Source: an uncultured Flavobacteriales bacterium
GTDB lineage: Bacteria > Bacteroidota > Bacteroidia > Flavobacteriales_E > Vicingaceae
Length of the DNA stretch: 64,000 bases
Direction: 5' to 3'
Assembly: GCA_913056345.1 (NCBI GenBank)
Contig: CAJXMH010000014.1
Location: 1-64,000 of the forward strand
The translations under genes were made by a program, and so were the position numbers. The notes below the pieces were generated by a model. That model had not been told where the DNA came from, did not search any database, and was given only the letters and a program-made list of their open reading frames with translations. This document shows positions 16,578-25,211 of this stretch, one piece after another (position 1 is the stretch's first letter; each line of letters begins with the position of its first letter).

Positions 16578-17171
16578 TTAATTGATCAAACTTATTTTCA
16601 GTTCCAAGTCAGAATAAGCTTGGTATTTTTTCAACTGCTCTTCCAAAAACTTGTTCCAGCTTATTTGAGCTTTGAATACTCTTGAGTAATTCGTTTCCTT
16701 ATCGTATTGATCTTGCATTTCACGGTACTGTTTTTTCCAAACTCTTCCCATGATATTTTGAATAGTCTCGCGGTAGTTGTTCTTATCCATTTCCACTTCT
16801 TGCAGGGCCTTGATCACCTTCCTCCTATGTAATTCCGCTATATCAAAATGAACTTGTTCGTGCTGCAACAATACTTTATTCTGTTGCTCAGGCTTAGACC
16901 ACGACTCATTTCGAATAAAACAAACCCTCATTTGAACAATCAGCTCACCTTCCCCATCACTGCTTAAATTATAAGGGAGTGCAATGCTTGAAAGTGCTGC
17001 AACATTTTCGTCTTCTTCAATTTCTCCCCTAAAATCATTCCAGCTCAACTTGACTTGCTCAGACCAATAAATTCGGTTTTCCTCGAGCATTTCAGATTTA
17101 TGATCCTGATCTTGAGCATTAAGCCCCAAAGTTAAGAGCAGCAGGGCAGTGAAGGTAGTTATTATCTTCAT
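16578..17171 (-). CDS. DUF922 putative secreted zinc metallopeptidase
   Basis: This 197-residue protein has a signal peptide (MKIITTFTALLLLTLGLNAQ). WSEQVKLSWNDFRGEI (about 35-50) is typical of DUF922, and HEQVHFDIAELHRRK (about 104-118) gives an HExxH zinc-protease-like motif. The family is annotated as a putative protease; no substrate is known. It is monocistronic, convergent with the gene ending at 16480 (the 97 bases between carry no clear terminator) and upstream of tsaB on the same strand. A -7 box lies 4 bases before its ATG. Confidence 0.8.
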   Translation of the reverse strand: MKIITTFTALLLLTLGLNAQDQDHKSEMLEENRIYWSEQVKLSWNDFRGEIEEDENVAALSSIALPYNLSSDGEGELIVQMRVCFIRNESWSKPEQQNKVLLQHEQVHFDIAELHRRKVIKALQEVEMDKNNYRETIQNIMGRVWKKQYREMQDQYDKETNYSRVFKAQISWNKFLEEQLKKYQAYSDLELKISLIN

Positions 17172-17175
17172 TAGT

Positions 17176-17183
17176 CAAAAGTA
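17176..17183 (-). promoter_or_regulatory. -7 box 4 bases before the DUF922 ATG
   Basis: TACTTTTG on the minus strand matches TAnnTTTG, followed by ACTA and the ATG at 17171. As at gpmI, this predicts a leaderless mRNA. Confidence 0.4.
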
Positions 17184-17214
17184 GGTAAAACAATTCTCTT
17201 TACCTTAACAACAA

Positions 17215-17904
17215 TCAGACCATGGGTTTTCCTTTCAAAGCCACAAACTCTTTGTAATAAAATGGTTCAAAGTAGGCCAGGTCAACATATGCTTGGTTAT
17301 CGTGAGCCTGTTGCGCCAACTTTCCCATACTTTTAGCGGATGGGAGGAGGAGGTCTAAAAATTTAGCATTGGGGTGAGTTATAATCTCTTTGCACTTTGA
17401 CGAACCATCTCCGTAAAAAAACACCTTTTTCTTTTCCAAGAAGCTTAAATAGGTATCGCTATCTATGACTTCCGCCTTTATTTTTCGCTGCTCTTCTAGC
17501 TTGTTATTGTACAAAGCTGCATATACTTCCATTCTGCGAGCGTCTACCATAGAACAGTACAACGCATCCGGATCTTGAACATATTCAATAGCTGAATAAG
17601 CCATATGTTGAAGCGTATCTACCGAAATCAAAGGAATATCTAGTCCATAACACAAGCCCTTTGCAAAAGAAACCCCAATACGCAAACCAGTGTATGAACC
17701 AGGACCTTTACTTATTGCTACTGCTTGTAAATCGTTGAATTTTACATGAGCTTCTGCGAGTACATCTTCGGCAAAAGCAGCCAAATTTTCGGCATGACTG
17801 TATGCTCCTGCAAGCTCTTTGAAGGTTTTTAACTCCCCATTTTGGAAAAGCGCAACTGAACAGTTCTTAGTAGCGGTTTCAATTCCAAGAATATTAGTCA
17901 TCAT
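17215..17904 (-). CDS. tsaB: tRNA threonylcarbamoyladenosine biosynthesis protein TsaB
   Basis: This 229-residue ASKHA-fold protein scaffolds TsaD in making t6A37 of ANN-decoding tRNAs. The N-terminal motif ILGIETATKNCSVALF and KGPGSYTGLRIG (about 67-78) are diagnostic. It lacks TsaD's iron-binding His pair, as TsaB should. The start lies inside the 3' end of the HlyD gene (11-base overlap; a second in-frame ATG at 17901 would make it 8), which means co-translation. The coupling of a tRNA-modification gene to an efflux adaptor is unusual in function but is clear in the sequence. Confidence 0.95.
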   Translation of the reverse strand: MMTNILGIETATKNCSVALFQNGELKTFKELAGAYSHAENLAAFAEDVLAEAHVKFNDLQAVAISKGPGSYTGLRIGVSFAKGLCYGLDIPLISVDTLQHMAYSAIEYVQDPDALYCSMVDARRMEVYAALYNNKLEEQRKIKAEVIDSDTYLSFLEKKKVFFYGDGSSKCKEIITHPNAKFLDLLLPSAKSMGKLAQQAHDNQAYVDLAYFEPFYYKEFVALKGKPMV

Positions 17905-19216
17905 CGCGTTTAAATAATGCTGACTTCTTAACTACTTCTACCTCATCCCCATCTTCTAACTTAGATGAAATAACATTGTAAGGACCGGTCACTACCTTTA
18001 GAGAATCGGTGAGCCCTTCTAAAATTTCTATGTACATGGTATTCTGAATGCCCGTTTTAACGTAGTGAAGTTTCACTTTCTCCCCTTCTACTACAAAAAC
18101 ACATTCTTTTTCTTCTGCTTCTTTCTCTGACTCATTCCGCTGGGTAGCTTTCCTATCCTCTTTTTCTAAACTCGTATCAGCTCTAGTGGTAACTGCTTGA
18201 ATAGGTACTGACCAAACCTGCTCAGCAACTTTTGTTCGTATATCAACCGTTGCAGACATACCAGGCCGGAAGGGAGAATTACCTTCTCTCCTGCTCTGCA
18301 GGTCTTCATAAGAAGATCGTTGCATGCGGATCTTTACATCAAAATTGGTAACCTGATCAGCGCTAACCCCACTTACATTTGCAGAGTTCGCTATTTCTGT
18401 TACCACTCCTTTGAATTTTTGGTCTAAGTAGGCATCCACCTCAATATCTGCAGTATCTCCAATATTTACGCGAACAATGTCATTTTCATTTACCTCAACC
18501 GCCACTTCCATAATGCTAAGGTCTGCTATGGTCATTATTTCAGTTCCTGCCATCTGGGCTGTACCCACTACCCGTTCACCTTTTTCACGGTTCAGTTTAG
18601 TAACAACCCCCTCCATGGGTGAATAAATTGAAGTTCTGCCGAGGTTTTCCTGCGCCTCACTCAAGGTAGCATCTGCACTTCTCACACTGTACCTTGCAGC
18701 TTCAACACTTTCTTTAGCAGCTTCCACATCTGCTTGTGCCACTTCAAAATTCGCTTTCGCTTGATCGAATTCAGCTTGCGAGATCACTTGGTCCTTATGC
18801 AGCTTTTCACTTCTTTGAAAACTTGCTTTTGCATTTTCAAACTGAGACTCAGATTGTGCTAGACGTGCTTTTGAACCCATTAAATTTGCACGTGCAGTGT
18901 TTAATGCAGCTTCAGCTCGATTTACAGCAGATGCCACGAGGTCAGGATCGATCTTAACGAGTAATTGCCCTTGCTTAACAGTTTGGCCCTCTTTAATGGG
19001 CATTTCAATTATTTCGCCAGATACATCAGAACTAATGATCACTTCGGTTTCAGGTTGAATTTTACCACTCGCAGCTACCGTCTCCACAATATCTCTTTTC
19101 TCTACGGCAGAGGTACTTACTTTAACCGCCTTATTGCTACCGCCTTTTAATAGGGCAACTGCTATTAAAACGACCACAATAGAGAGTAGAATGATGATCC
19201 ACTTTTTTGACTTCAT
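17894..19216 (-). CDS. HlyD/MacA-type periplasmic adaptor of an efflux pump
   Basis: This 440-residue protein is anchored by one N-terminal helix (about 5-24, WIIILLSIVVVLIAVALL). It has a biotinyl/lipoyl half (VSGEIIEMPIKEGQTVKQGQ), a long alpha-hairpin with heptads (about 95-185) and the second lipoyl half (IYSPMEGVVTKLNREKGERV), then beta-barrel domains. In MacAB-type pumps it bridges an inner-membrane transporter to TolC. It lies 24 bases after the tolC-like gene, but no MacB/ABC gene follows here, so the partner must be elsewhere. Confidence 0.92.
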   Translation of the reverse strand: MKSKKWIIILLSIVVVLIAVALLKGGSNKAVKVSTSAVEKRDIVETVAASGKIQPETEVIISSDVSGEIIEMPIKEGQTVKQGQLLVKIDPDLVASAVNRAEAALNTARANLMGSKARLAQSESQFENAKASFQRSEKLHKDQVISQAEFDQAKANFEVAQADVEAAKESVEAARYSVRSADATLSEAQENLGRTSIYSPMEGVVTKLNREKGERVVGTAQMAGTEIMTIADLSIMEVAVEVNENDIVRVNIGDTADIEVDAYLDQKFKGVVTEIANSANVSGVSADQVTNFDVKIRMQRSSYEDLQSRREGNSPFRPGMSATVDIRTKVAEQVWSVPIQAVTTRADTSLEKEDRKATQRNESEKEAEEKECVFVVEGEKVKLHYVKTGIQNTMYIEILEGLTDSLKVVTGPYNVISSKLEDGDEVEVVKKSALFKRDDD

Positions 19217-19240
19217 GGGTTTGGAGTTTGACTGATTTTT

Positions 19241-20689
19241 CTAATTTAAGTTAATGGCTTTGCCTTGATAAAAGTCGAGCACTTTTGTCCTGAAAATGTA
19301 ATCGAATTTTGCTTGAAGGAGTTCAGATTGAGCATTGTTAAGCCTATTTTTTTCATTGTTAAAATCAAATGAATTGATGAGACCAACGTTAAAACGCTCT
19401 TGGGTATAGGCAAAGGAAAGCTTCAAGGCTTCTACTGATTTACGAGCAGCTTTATATCTTTTCAAGGCGGCAACTGCATCATTGTGAGCCGACTCAATGT
19501 TTTGCCTTAATTGCAATTTAGAATCCTCTAGTGCTAGCTCTGCACTTTGCACACTTAATTTAGCGCGCTGAACCCCTATACGAGTGGCCATCCCATTAAA
19601 AATTGGGATGTTTAATCTAAAACCAAATGAACGGTTAAAATTATCGTCAAGCTGATCAGCAAAGGGCTTGGTCTCAAAAGTAGGTAAGAAAGACGGACTA
19701 AAAACGGGCATTTGAGGATTTCCATTCACCGTATTTCCGTTAGGAGTAAAGCCTACAAATTCTCGGTCTGTAACAATTTGATTAGCTCCTGAGTAACCCG
19801 ATCCAACAGAACCTGTCATTGTTAGGGACGGATAATAAGCGCCTCTTGCTAAGGAGCGGTTTTTTTCAGCACTGTAGTAAGAGTACTCTGCGCTTTTTAT
19901 CTCGGGCATTATATCAAGTGCAGTCAGGTAGAGCGCGCCGGGTGTAATTAATTCTGACACTCCTTGAAAATCATCTAATGGTGGACTTAAAACGTCAAAC
20001 TCCTCTGCATTGGCTAAGCGTAATAGTTGTGCTAAGTTGAGTTTGGATAGTCTCAATTGATTCTCAGCATTTACGACCTGTAATTCTTCTGAAGCAAACT
20101 GTGCCTCAATATCTCGCAAACTTCCTTCGGGTAAAGCCCCAGCCTTAACTTGCTTGCTCACCCTGTCAATTTGAATTTGAGTCACTAAAAGTTGATTACG
20201 CGCATTTTTGAGCAACTCTTTATTAAAGAGAATTTGCAAATACTGATTGGCTATGTTCAATGAAATATCGTTTTTCATTTTTTCCAGATCAAACTTGCTA
20301 GATTCTAGGTCGGCCTGATTTCTTTTTACGGTGTTGATATTTCTAAACCCATCAAACAAAGTAAGCTGGGTATTAATACCTAAAGAGTTAGAACGCACCC
20401 GTTCAGTGGCAAACTGGTTGGTAAAGGGGTCAATGGTTTGACCGAAGTTGTAAATATTGGTGGCAAAGCCATTTAGATTAGGCAAAAGGTCATATTTAGA
20501 AGCCTTTAAATCTTGCTCGGCCAACTGTTGGTTAATCTCCGTTTGCTGAACCTGTATATTGTTTTCTAAAGCATAATTAATACACTCTTCTAATGTCCAC
20601 ACTTTTGCCTCAGCCTCTTGAGCACTAAGGTTGCTAGCAAAAAAAAGTAAGATCAACAGGATAAAGCTGGTCGCTGTATTTTTAAACAT
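19241..20689 (-). CDS. tolC: TolC-family outer-membrane efflux protein
   Basis: This 482-residue protein has a signal peptide (MFKNTATSFILLILLFFASNLSAQ, written to residue 20 as its core) and the two OEP repeats of the TolC family. Each has long helices rich in Ala/Gln (WTLEECINYALENNIQV at about 31-47; the second repeat begins near 255) and barrel strands (GINTQLTLFDGFRN, FGFRLNIPIFNGMATR). The outer-membrane channel joins the HlyD-like adaptor encoded just downstream. It is first in the tolC-hlyD-tsaB operon. The upstream region has a near-match -7 box only. Confidence 0.93.
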   Translation of the reverse strand: MFKNTATSFILLILLFFASNLSAQEAEAKVWTLEECINYALENNIQVQQTEINQQLAEQDLKASKYDLLPNLNGFATNIYNFGQTIDPFTNQFATERVRSNSLGINTQLTLFDGFRNINTVKRNQADLESSKFDLEKMKNDISLNIANQYLQILFNKELLKNARNQLLVTQIQIDRVSKQVKAGALPEGSLRDIEAQFASEELQVVNAENQLRLSKLNLAQLLRLANAEEFDVLSPPLDDFQGVSELITPGALYLTALDIMPEIKSAEYSYYSAEKNRSLARGAYYPSLTMTGSVGSGYSGANQIVTDREFVGFTPNGNTVNGNPQMPVFSPSFLPTFETKPFADQLDDNFNRSFGFRLNIPIFNGMATRIGVQRAKLSVQSAELALEDSKLQLRQNIESAHNDAVAALKRYKAARKSVEALKLSFAYTQERFNVGLINSFDFNNEKNRLNNAQSELLQAKFDYIFRTKVLDFYQGKAINLN

Positions 20690-20809
20690 AATTGGTTTGT
20701 TTAGCCGAAATGAAATAAACCACTAAAATAGCAGATTCACTCCGATTGAGAAGTATTTAAAGTATAAGTGGACAAAAGAAGAAGTAAAAGGCAATTTTGC
20801 CTTGTAAAG

Positions 20810-21622
20810 CTACTGATATCTTCTTTGCACGAGTGTTCGAATCGCTTTAACCAATTCGTTATCAGAAGACCAACCATAACTAACACAAAGTTGCTGATCG
20901 AAGTATTCGATAGCTTCTTCAGCGCTATTGAATTCATTCAAGGTTCTTACCACATTCCTAAAATCCTCAATATCTCCTCCAAATAGCTCATTTGCATATA
21001 GGTAGCGTTCATTAAGACCAATAGCAGTGAGCAAGTCGGCAATTGGCTGTTTTTTCAACTGTTCGCTTAGACTTGGATCCTCTTCTTCAGAATATTGTTC
21101 ATTTAAATCAGGTTTGGAAGGTATCTCTTCATTTTCGACTATCTCTTCGGTATTTTCAACTTCTTCTATTATTTCTAGCTTCTCTTCCTCTAGTTCAGCT
21201 TTCTGTTCTTCTTCGCTGTTTTCTTCATCGGTTTCTTCTGCTGTCAATATCGGATCTTCCAATGGAGGAGTTTTATTCAAATCCTTTTGGCTTTCAGCCT
21301 CTAACTCTCCCACTTCATCATGAGGGTTGTCAGAATGATTTTGCTCTTCCACTTCTTCTTCATCTACCTCATTAAACTCTTCATCAATCTTGAGCTCATG
21401 CGCTTTTAAAGCTTGTGGTTCATATTCCTCTTCCGTAAAACCTTGTTCTCTGGCTAGCAAGTATTTAAGAATAGCTGTTTTCTCATTTAAACGCGAAACC
21501 TTCGCCGAAATAACGCTCACTTCCAACAAGGGAATGTTGGGTTTTTCAGATAAACGATCAGAATGTTTTTTAATGTTATCGATCAGTTCTGTTATCTCTT
21601 TTCGTTTTTGCTGACTATCCAT
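20810..21622 (-). CDS. Bacteroidota protein with a long acidic linker, function unknown
   Basis: This 270-residue protein has three parts. A helical N-terminus (1-75) contains KRKEITELIDNIKKH. An extremely Glu-rich low-complexity stretch spans about 78-185. A compact C-terminal domain (about 190-270) contains LLTAIGLNERYLYANELF and VSYGWSSDNELVKAIRTLV. The C-terminal domain looks conserved in Bacteroidota but I cannot assign it. The protein has no signal or membrane segment. It is transcribed divergently from tdk, with a TAATTTTG box at 21666-21673. The acidic middle explains the Ser-rich shadow frames on the other strand. Confidence 0.75.
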   Translation of the reverse strand: MDSQQKRKEITELIDNIKKHSDRLSEKPNIPLLEVSVISAKVSRLNEKTAILKYLLAREQGFTEEEYEPQALKAHELKIDEEFNEVDEEEVEEQNHSDNPHDEVGELEAESQKDLNKTPPLEDPILTAEETDEENSEEEQKAELEEEKLEIIEEVENTEEIVENEEIPSKPDLNEQYSEEEDPSLSEQLKKQPIADLLTAIGLNERYLYANELFGGDIEDFRNVVRTLNEFNSAEEAIEYFDQQLCVSYGWSSDNELVKAIRTLVQRRYQ

Positions 21623-21665
21623 ATTGAAATAAAAAGTGAGGGATAAATAATACCTTTACACAGTT

Positions 21666-21673
21666 CAAAATTA
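21666..21673 (-). promoter_or_regulatory. -7 box of the acidic-linker gene
   Basis: TAATTTTG on the minus strand, 43 bases before the ATG at 21622, matches TAnnTTTG. It lies in the divergent tdk intergenic region. Confidence 0.4.
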
Positions 21674-21690
21674 CAATTTCAAACAGCTTA

Positions 21691-22272
21691 ATGTTTCTCG
21701 AAAATACAATAAATTCAAAAAAGCGCAAGGGGTCTATTGAAGTGATTTGTGGATCGATGTTTTCGGGTAAAACAGAAGAGCTAATCCGACGTTTAAAACG
21801 CGCCAAAATTGCGAAGCAAAAGGTAGAGATATTCAAGCCTAAGATCGATACGCGCTACGATGAAGAAGCAGTTGTTTCTCACGATGAAAATCAAATTCAT
21901 TCAACCCCTGTTCCTGCATCAGCAAACATTCCTCTTTTAATTAATGATGAAGAGGTGATTGGAATTGATGAGGCTCAATTCTTTGACATGGAATTGGTTG
22001 GAGTTTGCAATCGCTTGGCCAATCAAGGAATTCGCGTTATTGTAGCCGGTTTAGATATGGATTTTAAAGGTCAACCCTTTGGTCCTATTCCTGCTCTATT
22101 AGCTACCGCAGAATATGTTACTAAAGTGCATGCCATTTGCGTAAGGTGTGGAAACTTGGCCAATCATTCCTATAGGATAGCAGCGGATGATAAATTGGTA
22201 ATGCTTGGAGAAACGGATAGTTACCAACCGCTCTGTCGCGATTGTTATCACAAAACGAAACAAGATGAGTGA
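21691..22272 (+). CDS. tdk: Thymidine kinase (type II, zinc-binding)
   Basis: This 193-residue cytosolic enzyme phosphorylates thymidine in pyrimidine salvage. It shows the P-loop GSMFSGKT (21-28), the Mg-binding DEAQFFD (about 91-97), the lasso region, and a C-terminal zinc knuckle with CVRCG and CRDC. Length is normal for the family. The TGA overlaps the ATG of alr by 8 bases, so the two are translationally linked. Confidence 0.97.
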   Translation: MFLENTINSKKRKGSIEVICGSMFSGKTEELIRRLKRAKIAKQKVEIFKPKIDTRYDEEAVVSHDENQIHSTPVPASANIPLLINDEEVIGIDEAQFFDMELVGVCNRLANQGIRVIVAGLDMDFKGQPFGPIPALLATAEYVTKVHAICVRCGNLANHSYRIAADDKLVMLGETDSYQPLCRDCYHKTKQDE

Positions 22273-23410
22273 AGTTCACACCTATCTACCTGACGATGAC
22301 AAAAATCACCTAAGCCGCTTACACGTTAGTGCCTCGGCCATTAGACATAATATCTCATATTTCAGAAGTCTCTTACAAGAGAATACCGGAATCATGTTGG
22401 TAGTTAAAGCCTCTGCTTACGGAAATGGAGCAAATGACATAGCTAAGCTAGCTGAAGAAGAAAAACTAGTGGAGTACTTAGCAGTGGCAGATGTAGATGA
22501 GGGAGTAAAGCTCAGAAAGGCAGGAATTCACTTGCCGATCCTCATTTTAAACCCTGCAAGAACCGCCTTCGAAGAAATGGTGCATCATTGCTTAGAGCCA
22601 GAAATTCACCAGCTTGAACTTTTGATTGATTTCGAGTCTTATCTAAAAAGCGCAGGCTTAGATTCAGGCAACTATCCAGTTCATCTTAAAATAAACACCG
22701 GCATGAATCGCTTGGGTTTTGACCTAAATGACTTACCCCAACTCAAAAAGCTGATTAAAATAGCAGAAGCTTGGGAGGTTCGATCGGTTTTAACGCATTT
22801 AAGCTGTTCAGGAGATGAAAGTGAGGATGATTTTTCATTTGGACAACTGAATCAATTTGAAGAAGCCTTAAGCGAATTAAAGCCACTCTTGCCAAAAAGC
22901 TGTTTTTTTCACGCTCTCAACACAGACGGCATACAACGTTTTCCCGATCATCACTATCAAATGGTTCGTTTAGGGGTTGGCCTTTATGGCGCTTCCGCTT
23001 TAAAGGAGCTCCGTAAAAATCTAAAAGAAGTGAACCATTTTGTATGTCGTATAACCCAGGTTAGAACGGTTGAAGCAAATGCAAGCATAGGCTACGGACG
23101 AAAAGGGAAAACGAAAGAAAAGACAAACATTGCTACTCTTGCATTAGGCTATGCTGATGGTTTTCCAAGAAAGTTAGGTCAAGGAAATTGGCAGCTTGAA
23201 ATTGATGGTAAGCTCTACCCGACCATTGGATCGATCTGTATGGATTTGTGCATGATCGACTTGGGAAATGATTGGTATCCACCACAAACTAAAGTCACCA
23301 TTTTTGGAGGAATCAAGGGCATTCAAGATTACGCTGAAGCTTTGGAAACCATTAGTTATGAAGCCATGACTAACATTTCTGCCCGCGTTAAACGCATTTT
23401 TCACGATTAA
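22265..23410 (+). CDS. alr: Alanine racemase
   Basis: From the ATG at 22265 (inside the tdk 3' end) the product has 381 residues; a frame reaching back to 22205 merely overlaps tdk. It has the PLP lysine motif [11 protein letters not shown] (canonical KANAYGHG, so two substitutions beside the Lys), the [11 protein letters not shown] strand, RLGVGLYG, and the catalytic Tyr in SIGYGRKG. It supplies D-Ala for peptidoglycan. The 3' end overlaps the convergent glycosyltransferase gene by 23 bases. In many Bacteroidota Alr is fused to MurF; here it is stand-alone. Confidence 0.94.
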   Translation: MSEVHTYLPDDDKNHLSRLHVSASAIRHNISYFRSLLQENTGIMLVVKASAYGNGANDIAKLAEEEKLVEYLAVADVDEGVKLRKAGIHLPILILNPARTAFEEMVHHCLEPEIHQLELLIDFESYLKSAGLDSGNYPVHLKINTGMNRLGFDLNDLPQLKKLIKIAEAWEVRSVLTHLSCSGDESEDDFSFGQLNQFEEALSELKPLLPKSCFFHALNTDGIQRFPDHHYQMVRLGVGLYGASALKELRKNLKEVNHFVCRITQVRTVEANASIGYGRKGKTKEKTNIATLALGYADGFPRKLGQGNWQLEIDGKLYPTIGSICMDLCMIDLGNDWYPPQTKVTIFGGIKGIQDYAEALETISYEAMTNISARVKRIFHD

Positions 23411-24491
23411 GTAGGTCTGCTAAACATCTAATTTGTTTTTCAAGTAAAGAAGATCCTCTATCTGCTTGAAAACCCTTGAATTCAATAGCTCTTTCAACTT
23501 CATTTGGAAGGCTTAAGGCATTTTCCTTTACGGTGTAAAACAGTCTATTCTCAAAAAGGTGTTTGGCCAAATATTCCTGCTCATATTGCCCAGGAGTAGG
23601 AACAAGAACAGCCTTTTTCTTTAAAGTAAACAAATCCATTACAGAAGAATAACCTGATCTACAAAGTACCACCTCAGAGCGCATCAGTTCTGTTTGTAAT
23701 TCATGACCCTTTAAAAAATTGAGAACCTTTATTTTAGGGTTATCAGACAGGTTTTCCTCATGCTTGAGTGGCAAACCCCTTATGATCAGCACTTCAAATT
23801 CAACTCCTTCTAATTGTTCTAAAACCCTATTTTCTAATTGAGTGCGGTTTGGCTCAGGACCTGACAAAAGCACCAATAACTTTCTGATGATCGGAACAGC
23901 TGCGACTGAGTCCTGTCCAAATTGAGAAAGGGGACCAATAAAACGCAACTTTTCATTAGCCTCAGCACTATGTGACAAAGAACCACTGAGATTTTGCTCG
24001 AGAGATGGAAAATCGGGAACCCAGATTGCACTAAATTTCCGAATATATTTACCTAATAAAGCATTAGCTAAGCCTGCGCCAACAGGTAGCTGCAAGTTTA
24101 ATTGGTGCGTAAGTAAGATCGATGGTATCTTGGGGTGATGCACTCCATAGCGATTGTCAGATATAATAGCGTCGATCCTAATTTTACTAAGTAGGTGCTC
24201 TAAGTTTTTCTGTTCTTGGCGAATGCTAACAAGAAATGCAGGACTTTGCAGAGCAATAGACAGCGCACTAGGGAGCTTTTTTGAATACGTTATTTTTAAA
24301 CCAGGCAGCTGATGATATTCAAGCTTTGGAAAACTTTTTCGAAGAAAGGCTAAAGGTGCATGATCCGCAGCTAAAACAACTTCGAAGCCCTGCTTCATCA
24401 AAGTGTGAATAAGAGGAACACACCTGCTTGCATGACCTAAGCCCCAATCTAGTGGTGCAACTAAAACACGGTATTTCTTCCCTTCTGTCAT
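23388..24491 (-). CDS. MurG-like (GT28/GT1-type) glycosyltransferase family protein
   Basis: This 367-residue protein has a GT-B layout. The N-terminal motif VAPLDWGLGHASRCVPLIHT (about 10-29) is the Gly-rich nucleotide-sugar loop region. The C-terminal half has the donor-site-like RSGYSSVMDLFTLKKKAVLV and PTPGQYEQEYLAKHL. There are no membrane segments. The acceptor is unknown; it resembles the conserved glycosyltransferase-like proteins of Bacteroidota rather than MurG proper. It is monocistronic with a TACTTTTG box 8 bases before the ATG, and its tail overlaps alr on the opposite strand. Confidence 0.8.
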   Translation of the reverse strand: MTEGKKYRVLVAPLDWGLGHASRCVPLIHTLMKQGFEVVLAADHAPLAFLRKSFPKLEYHQLPGLKITYSKKLPSALSIALQSPAFLVSIRQEQKNLEHLLSKIRIDAIISDNRYGVHHPKIPSILLTHQLNLQLPVGAGLANALLGKYIRKFSAIWVPDFPSLEQNLSGSLSHSAEANEKLRFIGPLSQFGQDSVAAVPIIRKLLVLLSGPEPNRTQLENRVLEQLEGVEFEVLIIRGLPLKHEENLSDNPKIKVLNFLKGHELQTELMRSEVVLCRSGYSSVMDLFTLKKKAVLVPTPGQYEQEYLAKHLFENRLFYTVKENALSLPNEVERAIEFKGFQADRGSSLLEKQIRCLADLLNREKCV

Positions 24492-24499
24492 GGCTCAAC

Positions 24500-24507
24500 C
24501 AAAAGTA
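24500..24507 (-). promoter_or_regulatory. -7 box of the glycosyltransferase gene
   Basis: TACTTTTG on the minus strand, 8 bases before the ATG, matches TAnnTTTG. The predicted mRNA leader is at most a few bases. Confidence 0.4.
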
Positions 24508-24521
24508 GCTAATTTTAAAGC

Positions 24522-25211
24522 ATGAGAATTTTGATTAGTGGAGCCAGTAAAGGCTTAGGTAAAGCATTAGCAGAAGAGTTAGCAGCAGCCTCTTATAACC
24601 TAATTTTAGTGGCAAGAAGCAAACCGTTATTAAAAGACCTTAAAGAAAGACTTGAAAGTACTTATCAGGTTGAGGTGGAAGTTATTTCGGCTGACCTTAC
24701 TGATAAAACTTCCTTTAAACTAATTGAAACAGCCTTCAAAGAAATAGGCTATCCAGATGTGATCATCAATAATTTAGGAGTATACCTTGAAGATGAGATT
24801 ACCGAATTAAAAGAAGAAACAATCAATCAACAGTTAGCGCTGAATTTTAAGAGTGCTGTTAGAATGAGTCAATTGGTTGAAGACCATTACAAGCAGAAAG
24901 GCGCAGGTTTGATTCTCAATATCAATTCAATCATGGGACTAGAAGCAAAAAAAAGAGCTGTTTCCTATTCCATTAGTAAACATGCATTAAAAGCTTGGTC
25001 AGATAACCTTAGAGAAGCTTACCGTAATGATGGGGTTAAGGTCTGTTCAATTTACCCTGGAGCTATTGATACAACTTCTTGGGATGGACTAGAGGTTGAC
25101 CGCAGTAAAATGATTCAAAAAGAGGATATTGCGAAACTCGTGCTTAGCGTTTTAACCTTAAGCCCCTCGACTCTGGTAGAAGAAATACGCCTCTCTCCAT
25201 TAAATTTCTAA
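24522..25211 (+). CDS. Short-chain dehydrogenase/reductase
   Basis: This 229-residue Rossmann-fold oxidoreductase has the cofactor loop ILISGASKGLGKALAEEL (residues 3-20), the NNLG motif (about 83-86), catalytic Ser (INSIMGL), and YSISK (Tyr-x-x-x-Lys, about 147-151). The loop after beta2 (ARSK) suggests NADP preference. Substrate cannot be told. It has a convergent 12-base overlap with the response regulator gene. Confidence 0.9.
   Translation: MRILISGASKGLGKALAEELAAASYNLILVARSKPLLKDLKERLESTYQVEVEVISADLTDKTSFKLIETAFKEIGYPDVIINNLGVYLEDEITELKEETINQQLALNFKSAVRMSQLVEDHYKQKGAGLILNINSIMGLEAKKRAVSYSISKHALKAWSDNLREAYRNDGVKVCSIYPGAIDTTSWDGLEVDRSKMIQKEDIAKLVLSVLTLSPSTLVEEIRLSPLNF

Noticed and set aside
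21027-21323. Ser-rich plus-strand frames over the acidic gene
   Set aside because: Antisense shadow of the Glu-rich coding stretch on the minus strand.
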